Assembly: GCF_963082655.1 (NCBI RefSeq) | Contig: NC_081556.1 | Span: forward strand, 71,161,227-71,225,226 | Length of the DNA stretch: 64,000 nt | Source: Stomoxys calcitrans | Lineage: Eukaryota; Arthropoda; Insecta; Diptera; Muscidae | Direction of reading: 5' to 3' | In this document: positions 23,081 through 34,810 of the stretch, in pieces | Position numbering within the stretch: the stretch's first letter is position 1 | Layout: the number at the start of each line of letters is the position of its first letter | Translations under genes and position numbers: made by a program | Notes under the pieces: model-generated | Told to the model about the DNA's origin: nothing | Databases searched by the model: none | What the model saw: only the letters and a program-made list of their open reading frames with translations

Positions 23081-23376
23081 AGGTGGTGGTGTAGGGTATA
23101 AAAATCGAGTTCTTATACGAGGTCAGAGTGTCGTTTGTGTGACAACTAACGGCAATGTGTCTTCAGTGCTTTAAAATCCACTGTGTTCATTCGATCCAAT
23201 CGCGACGACCAGCAAGTCCCGACAGAGTTTCATATCCATAATACGTATCTTGACTTCGATTTCCCAAATACTACGCCTATGGTCGAGTGAGCATGAATGA
23301 CAGAGACTGTTGTTATCCGCGAATGAGTAATTTGGATTATAAGTCTGACTCAATAGATTGTTAATGAAAATAAGAA

Positions 23377-24692
23377 CAGGTAAAAGCGTGCTAAGTTCGG
23401 CCGGGCTGAATCTTATATACCCTCCACCATGGATCGCATTTGTCGAGCGCTTTCTACGGTATCTCTTTTTAGGCAAACAAAGGTTAAAAGAATATTGAAT
23501 ATTGGAGACCATAGTAGAAGTCATTGTGTAAAATTTCAGCCAAATCTAGAAAGAATTGCGCGCTTAATGGGCTGAAGAAGCAAAATAGGGAGATCGGTTT
23601 ATAGGGTAGCTGTATTAGGATATAAACCGATTCATGCCATATTCGATACGTAAGCCCTTCATGGGCGAAGCCGTTGTACAAAATTTCAGCCAAATCGGAT
23701 AATAATTACGCCCTCTTGAGGCCCAAGAAGTCAAGATCCCATATCTGTTTATATGGCAGCTATATCAGGTTATGTACCGATTTGAACAATTCTTAGCACA
23801 GTTGTTGAGTGTCATAACAAAACATTTCATGCAAAATTTCAGCTAAATCGAATAATAATTGCGCCCTGTAGTGGCTCAAGAAGTCAAGACCCCAGATCGG
23901 TTTATATGGCAGTTATATCAGGTTATGGACCGATTTGAACCATTTTTAATACTATTGTTGGAAACAGTAACAAAACACGTCGTACGAAATTTCAGCCAAA
24001 ACGGATAGAAATTGCTCGCTGTAGAGGCTGAAGAAGTCAAGACCCCAGATCGGTTTATATGGCAACTATATCAGGTTATGGATCGATTTGAACTATTCTT
24101 AGCACAGTTGTTGAAAGTCATAACAAAACACCTCATGCAAAATTTCAGCTAAATCGGATAATAATTGCGTCCTCTAGTGTCTCAAGAAGTCAAGACACCA
24201 GATCGTTTTATATGGCAGCTATATCGGGTTATGGACCGATTTGAACTATTCTTAACACAGTTGTTGGAAGTCATAATAAAACACGTCGTGCAAAATTTCA
24301 GCCAAATCGGATAGGAACTGCGCACTCTAGACGCTCAAGAAGTCAAGACCCCAGATAGGTTCATATGAAAGCTATATCAACCATACTCATCACAGTTGTT
24401 GGAAGTCATAATAAAACACCTCATGCAAATGTTCAGCCAAATCGGATAAGAATTGTGACCTCTAGAGGCTTAAGAAGTCAAGATCCCAGATCGGTTTATA
24501 TGGCAGCTATATCAAAACGAGAACCGATATAGCCCATTTACAATCCCAACCGACCTACACTAATAAGAAGTATTGGTGCAAAATTTAAAGCGGCTAGCCT
24601 TACTCCTTCGAAATTAGCGTGCTTTGGACAGACAGACGGACGGACATGGCTAGTTCGACTTAAAATGTTATGAAGATCAAGAATATATATAC
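23377..24692 (-). mobile_element. DINE-1-like element, long inverted copy
   Basis: It begins CAGGTAAAAGCGTGCTAAG with hairpin TTCGGCCGGGCTGAA (one mutation) and TATACCCTCCACCATGGAT. It contains about seven modules and an ACAGACAGACGGACGGACAT tract, and stops at TATATATACTTTAGAATGG, losing the last 100 bases of the family. Confidence 0.85.
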
Positions 24693-24734
24693 TTTAGAAT
24701 GGGGAAATGAATGAAGAAATGGGGAAATGGCAGA

Positions 24735-25250
24735 GCCTGCCATTAACTTTTATTCGTCGGATGAGAACCCATCTACAACCACTTGTACAGTGCGCTTCCC
24801 AAGAAAGCTCGTTATAAATCGAAAGAAGTAATTGCCGACTCCAAATGCGTTTAGCTTTGATGTAAGTGCGCAGTGCCAGACCCTTCCAAATGCCTTGGAG
24901 ATATCCAGTGACGCAAACTTACTTCACCGAACTAGTGCAGAGAGCGACAAAAATGTTATAAGGTCTCCCGTGGAGCGATTTCTGCGGAAATCATAAGGCT
25001 TATCGCTGTGAAGGCCATTAAACTCAAGATACTTCCCAAGAAGGTGGTATACCATTGTCTACATAGCCTTGGAAAGCACGGAGAGCATATCGCCATTGGT
25101 CGGTAATTCGTAGGCTTGTTCGCCTCGCCTTTCTTGGGTATCGGCTGAACTTTCACTTTCCTGACACCCGCATGGTAAGCAAGATTGAAAGGTTACGTGG
25201 TTGAAAAGCAAGCGTCGAAGAATACTTGCACAAAAAAAAATATATATCTG
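24735..25250 (-). mobile_element. Jockey-like LINE reverse transcriptase fragment
   Basis: The minus strand reads PIPKKGEANKPTNYRPMAIC, a classic RT motif, followed after small frameshifts by FASLDISKAFGRVWHCALTS and FGVGNYFFRFITSFLGKRTV. The D in LDISKAF is the first catalytic aspartate of the RT palm. Only this central RT portion is present, and it ends with a stop. The family differs from LINE families 1 and 2 of this window. Confidence 0.8.
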
Positions 25251-26282
25251 AGGCATCGAACTCTATACGTTATCGATAGCAGGGAATGGTCTAGTGCTTT
25301 CCGGCTTGGAAGAGTTCCCCGCGAACATTTCAGCCGGGTAAGAGAATATTTGCACATCTTTAACAAGAGTTGGGATAGCAGATGGATTGCTTTTAAAAAT
25401 TTTTACAAAAGATCAGAAGTTCTAGCTTTCCTTCGGAGAAGAAATAACTTTGGCACGTAGTCTTGCGCGTGTAGTCACTTCTCACGTTTGTTTGCGCAGC
25501 TGTTTATTTCAACACCAGTTTCTGAAAGCCTCCTCTATCGATCTGACCGCATCTCTGCATGCCACGTTGGTTTAACCAATTTTTGTCCTTAGTCCTAATC
25601 GATATCGTTTTAGTTGGGATGAATGACTTCATTCCAAAGAAAATTGTTTTTTATATAAAGATTAAACGCTTCAGTATTTGGGAGGAACGGTACGCAGTGA
25701 TTAGAATTATTACTGGACGCAACAACGAGTTTTACTTTTATTTTTACTGATTTCTGGGGTTGGTGCATTGTAGAACAAAAATATTTCTCTAAGTGTTATC
25801 AATTGATAATTCTGTAGTTCATGAGCGTTGAAAGGCGCCTAATGACAGGGTACTTATCATACCTGGATTTAAAAAACCACCTAGTTTTCGACAAATTTTG
25901 CTTCTTTTAAAAATTTTGTAATGGGTTTAGCCCTCCCCTCTCGCAGGAAAAATTAACTAGTTACGCTAACGCAGGTGTTTCAAGGGGTTGAGTCAGACAC
26001 CTCTTATTTTTAGAAGTGAAAAAAAAAATACGGCAACAAGCTCGGAAGTTGTTTTACTGCAACATTTTGTAAAATCTATGATCTAGTTTTTCCACTTTTT
26101 TTTTTTTTTTTTGTGGGAAATCGATGCAATCGTAATTGAATACCAGAGTGGATTTCCTATTCAAGACTTACAACTGTTGTCGACATCATCTGTCAAAATT
26201 TTGTTATGATGTCTGGCATGACAGTTGCGGTGGTGTCTTATTGGTAAATGAATTAGAATTGGAGTAGACATCTATGCATGTA
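25251..26282. other. intergenic, nothing recognised
   Basis: No supported gene. There is a T-rich run at 26095-26112. The last two bases (TA, 26281-26282) are the target duplication of the Tc1 element. Confidence 0.5.
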
Positions 26283-26309
26283 CAGCGGTCAAAAAAAGTA
26301 TTCATCATT
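26283..26309. repeat. left outer terminal repeat of the Tc1 element
   Basis: Outer transposase-binding-type repeat, identical and inverted to 27896-27922. The inner related copy at 26486-26504 (AAAAAAAGTATTCATCATT) lies in direct orientation to it. Confidence 0.9.
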
Positions 26310-26632
26310 AGCAAAATTGATAATAAATTCCCTTTTTTTGGGTAATTGAAGAAAATTTAAAGTAAACAAATAATGCAGTTTTATGCAATAGTTTATTTTT
26401 CGTAATATGTTTTAAAATAAATTCAAAAAATAAATTTAATTAGCGCAAAAAATGCAATTTTATATAATAACACCAAAAACAGAACAAAAAAAGTATTCAT
26501 CATTGATGTGCTATCATCAAAGTCAAATTCAAATATTATTTGGGAATCCCCCTTTTCTGTTTTATTTAGTAAAGGAGGCTTCGCCCTTGACAGCAAATAT
26601 TTAATTTCATTGAAAATATAGTTTTTGTCAAA

Positions 26633-27661
26633 ATGGGTCGTAAGCAAAACGAGGTTTCTGATGAGGTAAAAGTTTTGATAATAAAACACCACAGGAATGG
26701 TTTAACTCAAAAAACTATCAGTGAAATATTAAATAGACCACGATCTACTATACAATCCATCATCAGAAAGTGGACAGAAACGAAAACTGTTGACAATAAA
26801 CCAAGATCTGGTCGACCAAAAGCACTTTCAGTTGGAGATGTGCGTTGGCTAGTGCGGCAAGTTCAGAAAACTCCGAAGACAAATGCGACCATTCTTCGTA
26901 AAAACACTATGGAATATTTAGGGAAGGAAGTTACTACACAAACAATTCGAAATACACTCAAAAGGCATAGTTACAGAGGAAGAATTGCACGTAAGAAGCC
27001 CTTTATAAATAAAATAAACCGAGTGAAAAGGCTAAACTTCGCAAAAATGTATGTAAAACAGCCCGAATCATTTTGGAAAACAGTCATTTTTGCAGACGAG
27101 AGCAAGTTTAATCTTTTTGGGTGCGATGGAAAGGTCATAGTGTACAGAAAACCAAATACAGAGCTTGAAGAACGAAACACAGTTGCTACTGTAAAACATG
27201 GTGGAGGTGGTTTAATGGTTTGGGGGTGTATGGCGGCTTCAGGAGCGGGAAATCTTGAAATTATTAATGGAGTAATGGATCATAAGTATTACATTGACAT
27301 TTTAAAGAGGAATTTAAAAGATAGTGCTGTAAAACTTGGGCTTGGTAATAACTTTCAATATTATCAAGATAATGACCCCAAACATTCTGCTTTAAATACC
27401 AAGATGTGGATGCTGTATAACTGCCCCAAAGTCATTAAAACTCCTCCTCAAAGTCCCGACTTGAACCCAATTGAACATCTTTGGGAACATCTCGAACGCA
27501 AATTGAGAACGCGCAATTTTTCGAGCAAGAGTCAAATGCAACAGGTGATAATGGAGGAATGGACTAATATAGACCAAAATATAACCGCTAAATTAGTCCA
27601 ATCGATGTCAAACCGTTTAAAAGAAGTTATAAGACGCGGTGGTCGAATAACAATGTATTAA
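26633..27661 (+). CDS. Tc1-family transposase, apparently intact (DD34E)
   Basis: A 342-residue protein, the usual length for Tc1 transposases, would cut and reinsert its element at TA sites. The start codon in AAAATGGGTCG is the first ATG of the frame. Residues 8-50 form a helix-turn-helix (LTQKTISEILNRPRSTIQSI) and residues 57-61 (PRSGR) resemble the linker before the second DNA-binding part. The catalytic acids are D155 (FADESKF), D246 (YQDNDPKH) and E281 (SPDLNPIEHLW); 34 residues separate the last two. A glycine-rich box, GGGGLMVWGC, lies at 190-199. There are no stops or frameshifts, so the copy may be active or only recently silent; expression cannot be judged from sequence. Confidence 0.93.
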   Translation: MGRKQNEVSDEVKVLIIKHHRNGLTQKTISEILNRPRSTIQSIIRKWTETKTVDNKPRSGRPKALSVGDVRWLVRQVQKTPKTNATILRKNTMEYLGKEVTTQTIRNTLKRHSYRGRIARKKPFINKINRVKRLNFAKMYVKQPESFWKTVIFADESKFNLFGCDGKVIVYRKPNTELEERNTVATVKHGGGGLMVWGCMAASGAGNLEIINGVMDHKYYIDILKRNLKDSAVKLGLGNNFQYYQDNDPKHSALNTKMWMLYNCPKVIKTPPQSPDLNPIEHLWEHLERKLRTRNFSSKSQMQQVIMEEWTNIDQNITAKLVQSMSNRLKEVIRRGGRITMY

Positions 27662-27895
27662 TTTTTTTAAATTATGTTATTTATTTTTTTGTTTTTTTGC
27701 AATGATGAATACATTTTTTGTTTAATTTTTTGTGTTCAGCTGTAAAATGGCCCTTTTTGTTCCAATAAATACTATTTTTTTCTTTAAAAACAATGAAATT
27801 GTGTACATATATATCACACAAGCACTACTGCATCATTAGTTTAATATGTTTTTATTCCAATTGTCTTTTTTAGACTTATTAAAAAAAAAACATTG

Positions 27896-27922
27896 AATGA
27901 TGAATACTTTTTTTGACCGCTG
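27896..27922. repeat. right outer terminal repeat of the Tc1 element
   Basis: Inverted identical copy of the left terminus. The inner related site at 27702-27720 carries one substitution (ATACATTTTTTG). TA follows at 27923-27924. Confidence 0.9.
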
Positions 27923-27924
27923 TA

Positions 27925-29110
27925 CATATTAAGAGCACCGGGTATAATGAATGAATCAATGAATTTTTATGCTCGCAAGAGTAGTCACACAATAGGTCAA
28001 CCCACAGCCAGCCAATCAATCCCTTGCAAGATTGCAATATCAAAGTTGGGGCCAAAGTGACAATGGTGATGTCGACAACAATGTGCATGGGATGACAACA
28101 TTGTCGAGCTTTGCTTGGATTTGTTGCGGTTGATTGACTTTCTTCTACGGTGCAGCAGTCAATGAGCTTTCAGTCTGTTTATGTATGTGCCGTAATTCAA
28201 TCCGGAGCAATTAATTGGAAACTTGAGAAAGACAATTCTATTGCTGCTCCTCATTGCTCGCTGGCTAACAAAGCTGAGGCTGATGACGACCACTCGTGCA
28301 CAGCATATCCGATTTGTTGAGCAATGCTGTCAGCAAGAAGATGGTCAGGCATGTTTTGATTGCAGACGAAATGAAAATGCATTTGCAAATCATCAGTAGG
28401 CGCAAAAGTGTGTATGTGTATGTGTGTGAGAGATTTATATCGTTTTGATGTGGTGCATGAATACAACTACATACATACATACGTATGTATGTATACAGAA
28501 AGCGGTCTAAAGCGCATCACAGCATTCCAATCTTTATGGGGTGGTTCTGAAAAAAATTTCATTTCAAATTTTTCGAAAAAAGATGGATAAATATTTTTCA
28601 ACAATTTTGCCTTCCCTGAGATGCTCCAATATTTCGGTTAATGATGCTATATGCTGCAGTGACAGTCGCTCATTCTGCCGACCATTTTCGTTTCTTGGCC
28701 GCTATAGCTGTAATGTAGACATCCTTCTCGTATTGCAAGTCATAGATCGATCGAAAAATATTAAAAAGCAACCTCTAGATGGGCCACCCTTTCGATATCA
28801 AACATTGCAGCATTACGACATATCAATCACAGTTGGATCCTGGCCGTTTGTTTGTTGCTTGAATGCAGAAAAGGGGAACGATTGGTTGGTATTTGGCCTT
28901 TGTGGTGAACGACGATACACGATAATTGTGTACACTGTAATGAACGGAATGTCCTCCCTGGAAAACTCAAAATACGGATGCCCAAGAATTGAGCATTCAA
29001 CTCAATTCAATTGCATTGCTTTCTCCATTCCAGCACAGTGTACAATAGACCAGATAATTTAGTTATGAAAGCACAACCAAATGCAAATTGCCACAATAAG
29101 GAATTCAAAT
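27925..29110. other. intergenic, no recognised gene
   Basis: Sequence looks less repetitive than most of the window. It includes TGTG-rich microsatellite text near 28405-28430 and a perfect TACA/TGTA palindrome at 28471-28494. The plus-strand ORF at 28541-29062 (173 codons) shows no domain, signal peptide or repeat that I recognise, and I do not call it a gene. Confidence 0.4.
28471..28494. repeat. 24-bp perfect palindrome of ATAC/GTAT units
   Basis: A short ACAT microsatellite meets its own reverse complement at ACGT (centre 28482/28483). Every base pairs over 12 positions on each side. Confidence 0.85.
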
Positions 29111-29510
29111 GTTTTCAATATTTTACTAGGTGTCGTCAAATTAAATAAAACCCACTAAAAAGGGCTTGAGGTTGGGCAGGGCCTAACTAACGCCCTGACG
29201 CTGAACTAAAATCGGGCAAGGTTGACCCTCCGATACCCTAGCATATCCCTAAGGGTTAGAATTGTATATGGCCTTAGGGGAGACACCAAAACCAAGCAGA
29301 CTTTTTGGTAGGGACTTTTGAGCATTATCCAGCAAAAAAAAAAAAAAATAATATTGGAAATCGGGCCCAAATGAAGATTTGGCAGCCCAAATTTTCGAAA
29401 TGTCCAGGTGACTAACTTTAGGGCCTTACCATAAGGTGGAACACCTACGGCCTCCGCTCTAACCATTTCAAAAGGCATATTTTTTAAAGTTTCTTTTTTG
29501 ACTCTATCCC
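29111..29510. other. possible unclassified repeat with A-rich run
   Basis: The segment begins TCAAATTAAATAAAACCCAC, has a 15-base A run near 29335, and has base composition unlike the flanks. No family is recognised. Confidence 0.3.
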
Positions 29511-29519
29511 ACTGAGCGA

Positions 29520-30760
29520 CGATAGAAAGCCACGGTGGAATGGAATAGGTTTGGGATCGGATACTTGAGACGACACTTAAGATCGATTGCGAGGCATTGC
29601 TGCTAGGGGCACAGTCTTGGATTGACGAACTTCAGGTATTACCATCTTGAAGTTCATGCTTCACGGATGGATGAAAGCTAGCGGACAGAGTGGGTCTGAA
29701 GTCGTCTACATTGATTATCCAGGTATTGTGATCTGTTCCCCATTGTCCGACTATAATACGATCCCTTAGGTGGAGATTCGGGCGAATGCGTGTTAAAATG
29801 AGTTCGTCGAGTGTGAATATCTTTACGGACAGTAAACTGACCACCAGGGCTATAAAAACCAAACCAATGGCCTCCGGGCCAGCGCCTGTACCACTGTGGA
29901 ACTGATGGGTGGGAGGATGAGGATCCGGATCGTGAGAAGACGAGGCTTTTACTGAGAAGAGGTAGAAAGGAGGATGGTAAAAGGTATATTTACGGTATAC
30001 ATGGGGCTACGGGTTGACTTATGCAGAATAGGTGCGCCAAGTGACTTCGTGTGCAGAGCAAGATGGGAAGATGACGAGATGTTTTCTGTTTCGATGCTCA
30101 GCTTTCGCGACTAATAAAGGCCGGCACTTAGGTGCACATGCCAATTTGATGCACCACGTTTCCTCAATAAAACGATTTCGAAATCTGACAAGGTCAAATA
30201 TTTAGGTGTGATCATGGACAGGAAATTGAATTGGAAGTGTCACATTCAGGAGCGTAACGCGAAGGATCACAGATGTTGGGCACTATGTAGACGGGCCGTA
30301 CACTCGAATTGGGCCTGAACCCGAGGATAGTCCACTGGCTATAAAGGAGCGTGATTAGCCCAATACTTACTTACGTCTCAGTAGTTTGGTGGACTGGGAT
30401 GGGAAAAAAGTGCAACGTTAGGACTATAAAACATATTCAGAGTACATGTTGTCATGGCATAGGCGGAGAAATTAGGATCAGTCCTACAAGGCACTGGAGA
30501 CTATTCTAGATATCCGACCCATTGACATAGAGATTAAGTGTGAGGCAGTTGTTGGGGCTATGAGACTTCAGGCGATGGGAAAATGAAAAGAGGATAGGAG
30601 CAGGTCATACCATCGCGGTAAAATTGAGGCGACTATAGGAAACCTGGAAGGAATGGAGGAGGTTTTCGATAGGATTCCTGAGACGACACTTGAGGTCGAG
30701 TGCGAGGCACTGCTGCCAGCCGCACAGTCTTGGATTGACGTGACGTGTAACATGATCTGG
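29520..30760 (+). mobile_element. LINE family 1 fragments (RNase H, then RT C-terminus)
   Basis: Pieces of LINE family 1 are joined out of order. RNase H-like text appears first (29590-29870), then the end of the RT (SKSDKVKYLGVIMDRKLNW at 30180-30240), then the segment between RT and RNase H (30600-30740). Many stops are present. The order shows that at least two insertions or rearrangements are combined. Confidence 0.7.
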
Positions 30761-30764
30761 AGGA

Positions 30765-31570
30765 CCATGACATAGGAAATGTCTTATCATTTTCCCCACA
30801 TGCCCTACAAATGCTGATTTTGCGTGAGTTAGCTTGTAGTCCTATGTGTCCCGTTATAATATCAAAAGCTATACTGACCTCCTTTCAGTAATATCTCCGC
30901 CGTTCATCGCCCACGCACTTAACTCAGACTGCGGCGCCCCGAAAGGCTTCGCATTAAGCAAGTTTATTGACGGCTTTCCTCCGACCAAATCGCCTGCTCT
31001 TTATTTCCCCTTATTCCGATGTGGGAAGGCACACAAACAATGCGTATCGTGCCATCCTCTTATAAGGCGTTATTCTCCTTTTTACACTCCAAAATTTTTC
31101 ATGACTTTATCGTCTTGGTTGTTATTGTCCTGATGGCCAGTTTACTGTCCGTAAAGATGTTTACACTCAACGTCCTCGCGTTAACACCACATCACCTCAT
31201 GCATTCTGTGATCGCCCGGATCTCCGCCTGCAGGGCTATGTATTGTGGTCACGATAACAGATTTCAGTGCCTGTTTTCTCAATGTAGAACCCCAGGCCCA
31301 CTCTGTCCTCTACCTATGATCCGTCTGTGTAGCCTCTTCTATTCCATCCAGGTTTCCTATCGTTACCTCTATTATACCGATGGTATGACCTGCCCTTATC
31401 GTATATCCATTCTCCCATCGCCTTAAGTCTCATAGCCGCAGTGGCTGCTTCATACTTAATCAGTATGTTTATGGGTTGGATATCTGTAATAGTCCTCATC
31501 GCTCTGCCTATGCCAAGACAACATGTTCTCTGAACCTTTTGTGCTATCGGTATGTTCCACTTCGGTTGAA
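30765..31570 (-). mobile_element. LINE family 1 fragment, opposite strand
   Basis: The minus strand matches the RNase H and connecting region of LINE family 1: GGCACGATACGCATTG-type text at about 31040-31055 and the RNase H start at about 31300. It faces the plus-strand fragment just to its left, making an inverted pair. Confidence 0.7.
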
Positions 31571-31619
31571 AAGATTTAAAAAAATTGTTTGAAAATTCGA
31601 CCCTTGAACATTAAAAAAA

Positions 31620-32285
31620 AAATTATAAGTAGGTTAGTTTTAAGTGGCAGTCTGCTGTCAAACGTACTTAGCCGATTTCGTCTTCTGGTCTTCCTCGACG
31701 TCTTCTCAGCTTCTGCAGAAGTCGTTACTTGTAACCTGCGGTGTGTCAGTATGTTTATCTACCAGACAGGTTTGATGGCACAATGACCGAGACGTCAGTT
31801 CTAGCCAGCGAGCCTTCAAGTCTGGATTGGCCAACTTTATTTTGAAGTGTTCAGAATACCCACTTTATGACCATCTGACATTCGTGGGCCTTCGACCTTG
31901 ATACAGAAGGCTTAGCTTACATGCCACAGATTCCAGCCTAGTAAACTCGTCAACTCTACAATACGCCGGGATATAGTTATGCCTGGGAACCATAACAGGT
32001 GAATTTTGAACTGTTCAGCCTTGAATTTAGAAATAGGCTCCACAGAGGTTTATTGGCTGCTTGGCAGTCTGAGAAGATATTTATAGATATATTTAGCGCC
32101 GTCCACCAGACTACAACACCATATAGTATTATCGGTCTGATAACTGCATTATATACCCAGCGCACGACACATGGTTTAAGCCCCCAACTTTTGTTAATTT
32201 TCCGGGTATATATGGCAAGAGTTGGCTTTCTTACCCTTTCCAAAATGTTCGATTTAATGTTCATTTTCAGTCCGATTTAAAGTTC
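31620..32285 (-). mobile_element. LINE family 2 fragment (RT C-terminus and 3' end)
   Basis: On the minus strand 32264-31977 reads NIKSNILERVRKPTLAIYT and then VYNAVIRPIILYGVVVWWTA, the thumb/connection region of an RNase H-bearing LINE. The 3' end (AAGTGGCAGTCTGCTGTCAA on the plus strand near 31638) equals that of the copy at 56318-57800. Confidence 0.75.
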
Positions 32286-33590
32286 ATTTTCTGTCTTGCA
32301 CGCGCAAAGTTCCTATCTGTTTTGCTGGTCAAGCAATCAAACCTCAAATCAAACATTGTAGAAAGTGCAAGAAAGACAACTCTTGCCCTATACACCTGGA
32401 AGAGAGCCATTGCCGAAAGGTGAGGCCTTAAACCGCGTTATATGCACTGGGTATATACTGTAGCTGTCAGACCTTTAATGTCTTATGGTGTTGTGGTCTG
32501 GTGTACGGCGCTTCAAATTTCACCTACAGTTCAATACTCAGCCCGATTCAAAGGGTAGGTTGTTTTTGAATCACAGCCGCGCTGAGGACGATACCATCAG
32601 TTGCTAGGCAAATTGCTGCGTCCACTGCTGTGAGGCTAAGAGCGCTTTCCCTTGGTCAAGCGGCGGATACTTGCACTGTGTTATCCTTAGTACCAGCGCG
32701 ATGTTCCAGGCAGTGTGGATTACACATTTCCTGAGCCGCTTTTTGATAAACTACGATATCTCTGCTACTAGACGACCAGATGGGCTTTGGGGTGTATTCT
32801 GAAGAATAATGGTTACAAACCATTTTAGTGTGTATAAACTAGAGATCCTTGCAATGAAAGAAGTAGTGAAATGGCAAAGATGTCATGTCATAACAACGAA
32901 TGGCATATATATCTTCTGTGACAGCCAGGTAGCCATTAAATCTCTGGGGAAATCTTTGAATTCAAAAACCACCCTCAACTGTCACAGATTTCTCAACGAG
33001 ATGGATGTACAGTTCAAAATTCTGGGTGCTGGGCCGCAGAGATAACCCAGGGAATTGTAGAGCAGACGAGCTGGCGAGACTAAAAACTACCTAACACATT
33101 CCAGGGGAACCGTTCAAAGTTAAATTTGTTTAATTAAATATTAGCAGACTAATTTCTCTAGGTGTGGGCATGCCTCTGGTAATATATAAATTAAGTCTTC
33201 GTGATAAGGCTTGAAGGCCAACGTATGACAGATGGTCTCAAAGTGGGGTTTGTGAACACTCTAAAATTATGTGGCCCTATCAAGATTTGAAGAGGTCTAC
33301 CGCTTTACTGTCGCTGGCTAGAATAGACGTTTCAGTCGTAGTGTTCGTCATTGCAGGTCATTGTCTGGTCGCTAAACATTCTGACAGACTGAAGATTGCA
33401 AGTAGAGGCTTCTGCAAAAGCTGTGAGGACGTCGAAAAAGAAGAAACGGTAGAACATCTGCAGTGTGCGTGGCCCTCAATGGAAGGCAGGAGGAATTCCA
33501 CTTGAGAACTTGTCTGATTTAGCGGATGTGAAAACTCGCAAGTTGTTGGCTGTTTCAATCGATCATAATTTCGGCTGTTAGTTCAGCAAT
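32286..33590 (+). mobile_element. LINE family 2 fragment (RT end, RNase H, C-terminal Cys/His motif)
   Basis: It starts with the same RT-connection region as its left neighbour but on the plus strand (SARKTTLALYTWKR). It continues with RNase H text (IYIFCDSQVAIKSLGKSL at 32905-32960) and ends with a Cys/His motif (CKSCEDVEKEETVEHLQC at 33415-33470). Frames are broken. Together with 31620-32285 it forms a head-to-head pair centred near 32285. Confidence 0.75.
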
Positions 33591-33856
33591 ATATTTTTAA
33601 TATTTCAGTTGATTTTTGAATTTAAAACAGCTGCTGCTATAAGTTGAAATAGCGGTCCAAAATGTTTGCTGGAACAGCAGATCTATGTTTGCTAAAACAG
33701 CAGTAATGTTTGCTTTCCCATTTTCAGCATAGCAAACGAAATTGAATAACAAATTGCGATGAGTATAAAAAATTGTATATTTACATATAGCAAATGCTTT
33801 AATAGTTGTTTTGAAATTTATAAATTTGGGATTTTAAATTGCGATTTAAAATGAGC
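33591..33856. repeat. local repeat of ATGTTTGCT...AACAGCAG units
   Basis: Three imperfect units of ATGTTTGCT(RR)AACAGCAG lie at 33660-33715, followed by an inverted form (CAGCATAGCAAAC) at 33725-33740. The class is unknown. Confidence 0.4.
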
Positions 33857-34243
33857 AGACAGTATTTGCCGATATCAGCAAACTTCTTTGGGTGTACCAA
33901 ATTTCTGTTAAATCAGGTAAATATATAAGCTTTTAGGTACTTACAACAGATATTAGAAGACATAACAATCCGTCAAAAATTTCTGTCGAATCGGACAACA
34001 ACCAGGAGCTCAAGACGTCAAGTTGAGGTACTACATAATTTGAGATGTTTATGTTGTTTAAAATGGCTCATATGCTAGGACCATGAATAAGAAGTATTAA
34101 AGTGTGCGAAATTTCAAAGGGATATCTTTATTTGCTCACCACTAGATCGACTTACAATGGGGTCGCAGATCAATATTTCAAGGTGTTACAAACGGAATGA
34201 CTAAATTAGTAAATCCTCCACCTTATGGTGGTAAGTAAAATAA
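33857..34243 (-). mobile_element. degenerate DINE-like element
   Basis: It ends with CCTCCACCTTATGGTGG, an eroded form of the DINE 5' end in inverted orientation, preceded by GGTGTTACAAACGGAATGAC. It contains CAGGAGCTCAAGACGTCAAG of the internal module. Hairpin and GTCY tract are not recognisable. Confidence 0.55.
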
Positions 34244-34810
34244 AAATGGAGCAGAAATATATCCAAAAAGGCCCTAAATACACCTGAATTCACAACCCAT
34301 CCTTACAGGCCTGCATGGGGATATAGCATGCCAGCATAGTTTGATCTGGCCATACGCGTTTGTAAATGCACACAACGTTGATGCCCATCCGAAAATTACA
34401 AGTGCATAGATTGAGTTCATGTACTCAACACACGCGGTCGTATCGTCATAGTTGTCATCAATATCGTTATCAGCATCTCTTACAACCATTCCAATCATGC
34501 AGCGAGATCTTAAAATAATTGCAGATGACAGAAAGGTTACTGATGACATCGATGTGAGCAAGTGCACCATGAATGCTTTGCATTCAAGACAAATGTTGTA
34601 CAACAGTCGCAATACCGCTACTTAAATGTGGTATTGCGATTTATGTAGATAAAGCATTTTGCAACATTATACGGACGAATTGAATCTTATTATTTTAGTG
34701 AAAAATGTACTCGGAAACGAATTTTGATTCTATTGGCCGAATAATCACATACGTGATAACGTACACTATCACTTCATATGGATAAATATGTTGTTGCATG
34801 CGCCTTGTCA
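34244..34810. other. intergenic, nothing recognised
   Basis: A minus-strand ORF of 112 codons (34274-34612) has no recognisable motif and I do not treat it as a gene. Confidence 0.4.

Larger units (their letters stand above)
26283..27922 (+). mobile_element. complete Tc1-family transposon with IR/DR ends
   Basis: The element is 1640 bp, flanked by TA on both sides. Its 27-bp termini (CAGCGGTCAAAAAAAGTATT, then CATCATT) are perfect inverted repeats at 26283-26309 and 27896-27922. A second, inner pair of related sites lies about 200 bases inside each end (26486-26504 and 27702-27720). Paired direct repeats inside long inverted repeats are the IR/DR arrangement known from several Tc1-type transposons. 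The single ORF is uninterrupted. Confidence 0.95.

Noticed and set aside
26423..26692. Minus-strand 89-codon ORF at the left end of the Tc1 element
   Set aside because: It lies in the AT-rich terminal region, opposite to the start of the transposase, and has no motif.
28541..29062. A 173-codon ORF in low-repeat sequence
   Set aside because: No domain, no codon pattern or splice context that I could support; left as unassigned.
34274..34612. 112-codon minus-strand ORF between DINE elements
   Set aside because: No recognisable motif; likely chance.
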